Source of the DNA: Diabrotica undecimpunctata
Taxonomy: Eukaryota; Arthropoda; Insecta; Coleoptera; Chrysomelidae
Length of the DNA: 64,000 nt
Assembly (NCBI RefSeq): GCF_040954645.1
Contig: NC_092806.1
Location: forward strand, 145,914,429 to 145,978,428
Direction of reading: 5' to 3'
Under the pieces are notes generated by a model. The model worked only from the letters and a program-made list of their open reading frames with translations. It made no database searches and was not told the origin of the DNA. The position numbers were made by a program, and so were the translations under genes. The stretch's first letter is position 1. Each line of letters starts with the position of its first letter. Shown here in pieces: positions 59,907-64,000 of this stretch.

Positions 59907-59920
59907 AATTTAAAATATAT

Positions 59921-60439
59921 ATTAAAGAAAAAAAGTTGTTTTTGTCTTTCGTTTGGCCCCTAAAAATTATTAAAATCGAGAGAAAATTCATACTATAGCA
60001 GCCAGTCCAAAACGCGCTCTCCTTGGTCGTGACGTCATATAGTGAGAATGTTCAAGGATCGGCGACAATTATATACACCATTCAGAGGTGACTTATTTGA
60101 TTTGAGCTTCTATCTGCACTATTAACTCTTCTCATGGGATGGCTATCCTCTCACCATCAGAACGAGACTTTGACGCTTATTTTTTTTTTAGTTTTTTTGT
60201 TTTTTTAAGAGGTGAATATAATGAATAAAATTATGCTAACGAAACTCTATATTAACACATTTTTATACGCCCTCTGTCACAATGTCGATGCATAAACCAT
60301 ACACTGAGGAAATCGGTAAATCTGTTGTAACAGCACGATGGAAAAAAAATAAACACGTATAATGGTTTCAAAATAAATATAAATATAAATGTTATAAACT
60401 ATGTGTTGCGTTAGTCTAATTTATAATCATTTGTTGCAG
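59921..60439. other. Nothing recognised
   Basis: AT-rich; no motif seen. Confidence 0.3.
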
Positions 60440-60508
60440 GTACGTCATGATTTCGCAATCAATACTGAAATTACACCGAAAAGGGATACAAGAGAACTAC
60501 AAAACGAG
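60440..60508 (+). other. Exon-like segment (weak)
   Basis: A 69-bp open segment sits between TTTGTTGCAG and GAG|GTAACA, good acceptor and donor contexts, and reads VRHDFAINTEITPKRDTREL in one frame. No family match is known to me. It could be a host exon or chance. Confidence 0.2.
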
Positions 60509-61029
60509 GTAACATGTCCATTAAAACTTTAAATTAACTTAATCACAGCTTTGTGTATTATGCCATACGGTGTAGCTACATGGTTGTAATAAAGTGATGA
60601 ATAAAAATGAAACAACCCAAAACAATAAGCCACAGCCCGTTACCAAACAAAGGCACCGACTTACACTATATTTAACGGAGTAAAAAGTGTTTGAGGTAAA
60701 AAAACCTATGTAAACTTGAACAAGAATATATAATTTCCTTTATATTTAATATATATGCATTTACTTTTGAGTAATATTGTATATACGTGTATAAACGACG
60801 TAAAAAAATCAAACTTTTACGCAGCGCTTTGTATTTTCTTGTGTATGATGCTGAGGGTGTTTTAAGCCAAAATTTCATAGACGATGAAACATGGGTGATC
60901 AACATTACGCCCGAAACAAAGCAATAATTAATTGACTTTCGCCATTTAACATCGCACCAGAAAGTGAAGTTTAAACGGATAATTTTAGTCTGAAGAATCA
61001 TGTGTTTTGAGACACAAAGTAAATTCGTG

Positions 61030-61250
61030 CCAATTCTCGCCGCGTAAAATGCAGCATGCGTGTTCCTGGTCTTCCTGGCCTTTGAGCATATGACCGTTGG
61101 TAAAACGATTGCCCCTACGAGTTTGTCTCCAGATGAGACTGACACGCTGGCTACAATTTGGGACTCCACCTTTCCGGTGGTTCCGGCTATGGTGCTACAC
61201 GAACGCCTACTTATTATCTCTGTGAAGGCGAGCAGGTGAACAATTTGCAA
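61030..61250. other. G+C-rich segment open on both strands
   Basis: The minus frame passes through CSTIAGTTGKVESQIVASVS; the plus frame through MTVGKTIAPTSLSPDETDTL and ends at AGCAG|GTGAAC, a good donor. It stands out in composition from its AT-rich flanks. No domain is recognised; it could be an exon of a host gene or part of an unknown repeat. Confidence 0.25.
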
Positions 61251-61261
61251 ATAAAAATGAC

Positions 61262-61853
61262 ATATAATGAATACACATTTTTTAAATAAATTATCAAATA
61301 TTGAATTTAATTCAAATAATATTTTAGTAAGTTTTGACATAAATAGTTTTTTTACAAATGTGTATAATACCAAAGTATAGTTTACAAGTAAAACAAGAAA
61401 ACGCATTTGATGTTAGAAAATTGATAGAAAAACATTCTGATTTAAACTGGAAGAGTATTGAAGAATTAAGCTATTTTAAATACGTTTTAGAACGAGAGAA
61501 CTTTGGAAAAATCCACCTACAGACAAGTTCATAAATAATTAGTTTACTTCCAACAACAATACTTATAAAATAAACAGGTTCCCTCGTTTTCCTGCTTATC
61601 GACACGATATGAATAAATGTAAATTGTCACATAAAAGAATAAAAATACGGACCAGTTTTTTTGTCCTGGTATAATACCAAAATATAGTTTACAAGTAAAA
61701 CAAGACAAAACAGTTGATGTTAGAAAAACATTTTGATTTAAAAGTGTTGAAGAATAATGCTATTTTAAACACCTTCTAGAACGAGACAACTTTGGAAAAC
61801 ACCTACCTGCAGACAAAGTTCATAAATACCTTGTTTACTTTCAACAACAATAA
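61262..61853 (+). mobile_element. Penelope-like RT scrap with internal duplication
   Basis: The plus strand reads NKLSNIEFNSNNILVSFDIN and SFFTNV near 61280-61360; the VSFDV.SLFTNV box is RT motif A of Penelope-like elements. IPKYSLQVKQENAFDVRKLI and a KYVLERENFGKIHLQT segment follow (61370-61530). About 61669-61853 repeats 61368-61545 in a diverged, frame-broken copy. The rest of the RT is absent. Confidence 0.5.
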
Positions 61854-64000
61854 ATCATTATTTAAGTTCAATGCTAATCATTAATTCTTATCTTCATTCA
61901 TAAACGAATATTTTAAATTATCTGGTGCAAAGACAACAATCTCCATATCCTACTACAACAAAATAACCAATCTTCGAAGGCTCATATCAAAGTCGCCAAT
62001 ATCCATTATATTAATTTTATTTTCTATCTTAGAACTGAGAATACAAGTTAATTATTCTTTCTATATTTTAGTTATGAATGTAACAACTATGTACCTATAG
62101 AAAATATTTTAAAATTTCTGATTATTATGCCGTTATTGCCTAATTCGTTTTTATAAATTTGCTCAGATTTGTTTAGGTGGGAGATTGTCACTTTTGATAT
62201 GCCATTTCAAAGATTGCACATGCGCAGTTGACGGATCGGGTCCCTGCAGTTAATCGCTCCTGTCGATAATTACTCGGTAACTCAGTGATCCAAAAACAAC
62301 ATCAGACCCTATACATTTTTTTATCTACAGACTTTCTCGTGTTAGTAAAAATGTAGACTAAGGGTTACAGAAATTATCCGAATACAGCACTCTGAAACCC
62401 ACTCTCATTTCCTTTAATTCCTTATATTCATATCTGTGTTTTATATCAAATAAAAAATATGACTTTGATCAAAACCCAAATCTTTGCTAATAAATTTAAG
62501 GATGAATTAAAGCCCTAATGTTTATTATATTAATTAAGGTCTACTTTTGTTACACTTTTTTGTCGATTGTATTTTGTTCCGCTGTTTGGTTTTATCCAGG
62601 TAAATCTCCAGTTTTTCCCCTTAAATGAGGCCTACTTTTTTACGGACGAGATAAAACAGGATTATTTTCTTTGTGCCCCATTAAACACCGTTTTTCTTGC
62701 TGTATCTTAGGAATACAAATTTCTGTTAATATTTTACTCCTTAGGTAGATGAGGCTTTCCTGTTTCCTATCCAAATATGTAAAAGCAGATTATTGTATCT
62801 GTGAGGTTAGAATGTTTATGTTATAAGTTATGATTTACTGATGGGAACTATTTACTGTAGTTATTCTAACTATTATGTTATATTTGTCTTCTAAAATATA
62901 AAATGTCCAGAACACTTGTTACATACATCTCAAAACATTTTTGTATTTCAAAAATTTTTATTTAAAAAAGTCCTTTATAAAATATTTATTTGTATAAAAA
63001 CCCTAACGGGCTACATCAGAGAACGTTTTCGGAATAACTATTCCATCATCAATGCTATATGGATTTACATGTGTGAAGCATGGGTAAAACCCGTCTAAAT
63101 GTAGTTGAATTAATTATTTTAAATTACATCTTTGATGGGAAAAAACTAGGATGTTTAAGTCTAGTGTAGTATAGTGCTAGCCCTTAGATGAAGTGTCTGT
63201 GAGGACTCGTTGATAGCAACCCTGAGTTTTTTCCTGTCGACGAAGCTCGTTTAAAAAAAAAAAGATCAAAATCAGATGACATGAAGCTGAGAAAATGCAA
63301 TTTTTGGAGCTCATTATGATTTTGAACTCGACGATTCGCTTTTCGCTCGGCGCGCCAAGGGGCTACCCCCACCCTACCTCCCATGCACTTCGAGCTACTG
63401 TTTACGCGAAAACGATTGTTTTTCTTTTTTATTATGAATGTTGTGATGAAACGCAACACACAAGAATTTTTATAAAAAAAATAATTGGCAAGACAAGGTT
63501 ATTTGTTTCGAAACGAGCACTCTTTCACTTATGATATGATTAAACAGCAAATGCATGTCAACTTTAAGCTTCGATATCTCGGCAACCAATCAACCCTATG
63601 CATTTTGTTTAAAGAAGCGTCTTTCAAAGTTATTTTATTTATTTACAAGAGAAAAAATTGTTATAACTTTTTTTACCTAAAATGTCCAAGGCTCTCATAG
63701 TCGGTCGATTTTAATTTTTCAAAGTGCGTTTTGAAAGCTTGAGCCTTTCTTTATAGATAAACAATGTTTAAAGTGAGATAAGGTTGAATGCTCGAATACA
63801 CACAACCAAACTTATATGGAATCACCCAGTATTTCTTACTAATAATAAGAAATGTATGACAACTTTTTTTACAGATAAGAGATAAAGATTTTTGATGGAA
63901 ACTACGATTTATAATTGATAAAATTTGATCACGTACACATTAAAAAATTTTATTATTTGTGTCAAGTTGTAAAACCGAGACGTCAGAGCAAAGTTAAGTT
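61854..64000. other. No feature recognised
   Basis: AT-rich with short open frames. A G+C-richer patch at 63330-63410 (GGCGCGCCAAGGGGCTACCC) shows no gene or repeat partner in the window. Confidence 0.35.

Noticed and set aside
60672..61406. A 244-codon minus-strand gene with hydrophobic segments
   Set aside because: It runs opposite a Penelope-type motif at its upstream end and through AT-rich sequence; no domain, splice support or codon signal. Only the G+C-rich middle is kept as a weak candidate.

Overview
The window looks like a stretch of AT-rich nuclear DNA from a large, transposon-crowded animal genome, most likely an insect. The reasons are spliceosomal introns inside a transposase relic, many LINE, Penelope, hAT, Tc1/mariner, pogo and P-superfamily remains, a tRNA-derived SINE, long (TA)n tracts, and no convincing complete host gene. 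The species cannot be named from sequence alone. Nearly every recognisable protein segment is a decayed piece of a mobile element.

Layout. 1-4.8 kb: LINE fragments on both strands, a pogo-like transposase relic with an internal 414-bp tandem duplication, a (TA)n tract and a SINE. 5.3-9.1 kb: two non-autonomous hAT-like elements with 8-bp target duplications, both carrying LINE scraps. 9.7-12 kb: LINE fragments and a terminal-inverted-repeat element. 13.1-15.5 kb: a nearly whole Tc1/mariner-related element of Sailor type (DD82E-like spacing). 15.7-16.7 kb: a Penelope-like fragment. 20.6-22.3 kb: three reverse-transcriptase fragments. 23.3-31.3 kb: a THAP/P-element transposase relic split by a 5.3-kb foldback element whose arms are tandem arrays of a hairpin-forming unit of about 139 bp. 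31.9-38.1 kb: a MITE, a second Sailor copy, a mariner-like element with ~300-bp inverted termini and a Tc1 relic. 38.4-41.2 kb: two large palindromes, a Crypton-like recombinase scrap and a tandem repeat. 43-46.4 kb: two longer LINE copies. 47.9-59.9 kb: LINE and Penelope pieces, a hAT-like element with another MITE nested in it, and a GC-rich MITE. 60-64 kb: mostly unassigned, with two weak exon-like segments and a Penelope scrap.

The most striking structure is the foldback element at 25171-30459. It begins CAGG, ends CCTG and is flanked by a 7-bp duplication (TGGTCCT). Taking it out together with one duplication copy rejoins the P-transposase reading frame at the junction. Its arms are almost identical at the tips, hold about 10 and 6 copies of the unit, and grade inward into diverged copies on the left. 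I see no transposase inside, so it would have to be mobilised in trans. Its size of duplication and its long arms recall Galileo-type foldback members of the P superfamily, but the family assignment is inference.

No genes here form an operon or pathway. The region is best read as layered insertions, with several junctions precise enough (8-bp hAT, 7-bp foldback, TA mariner, 9-14-bp LINE duplications) to order the events.
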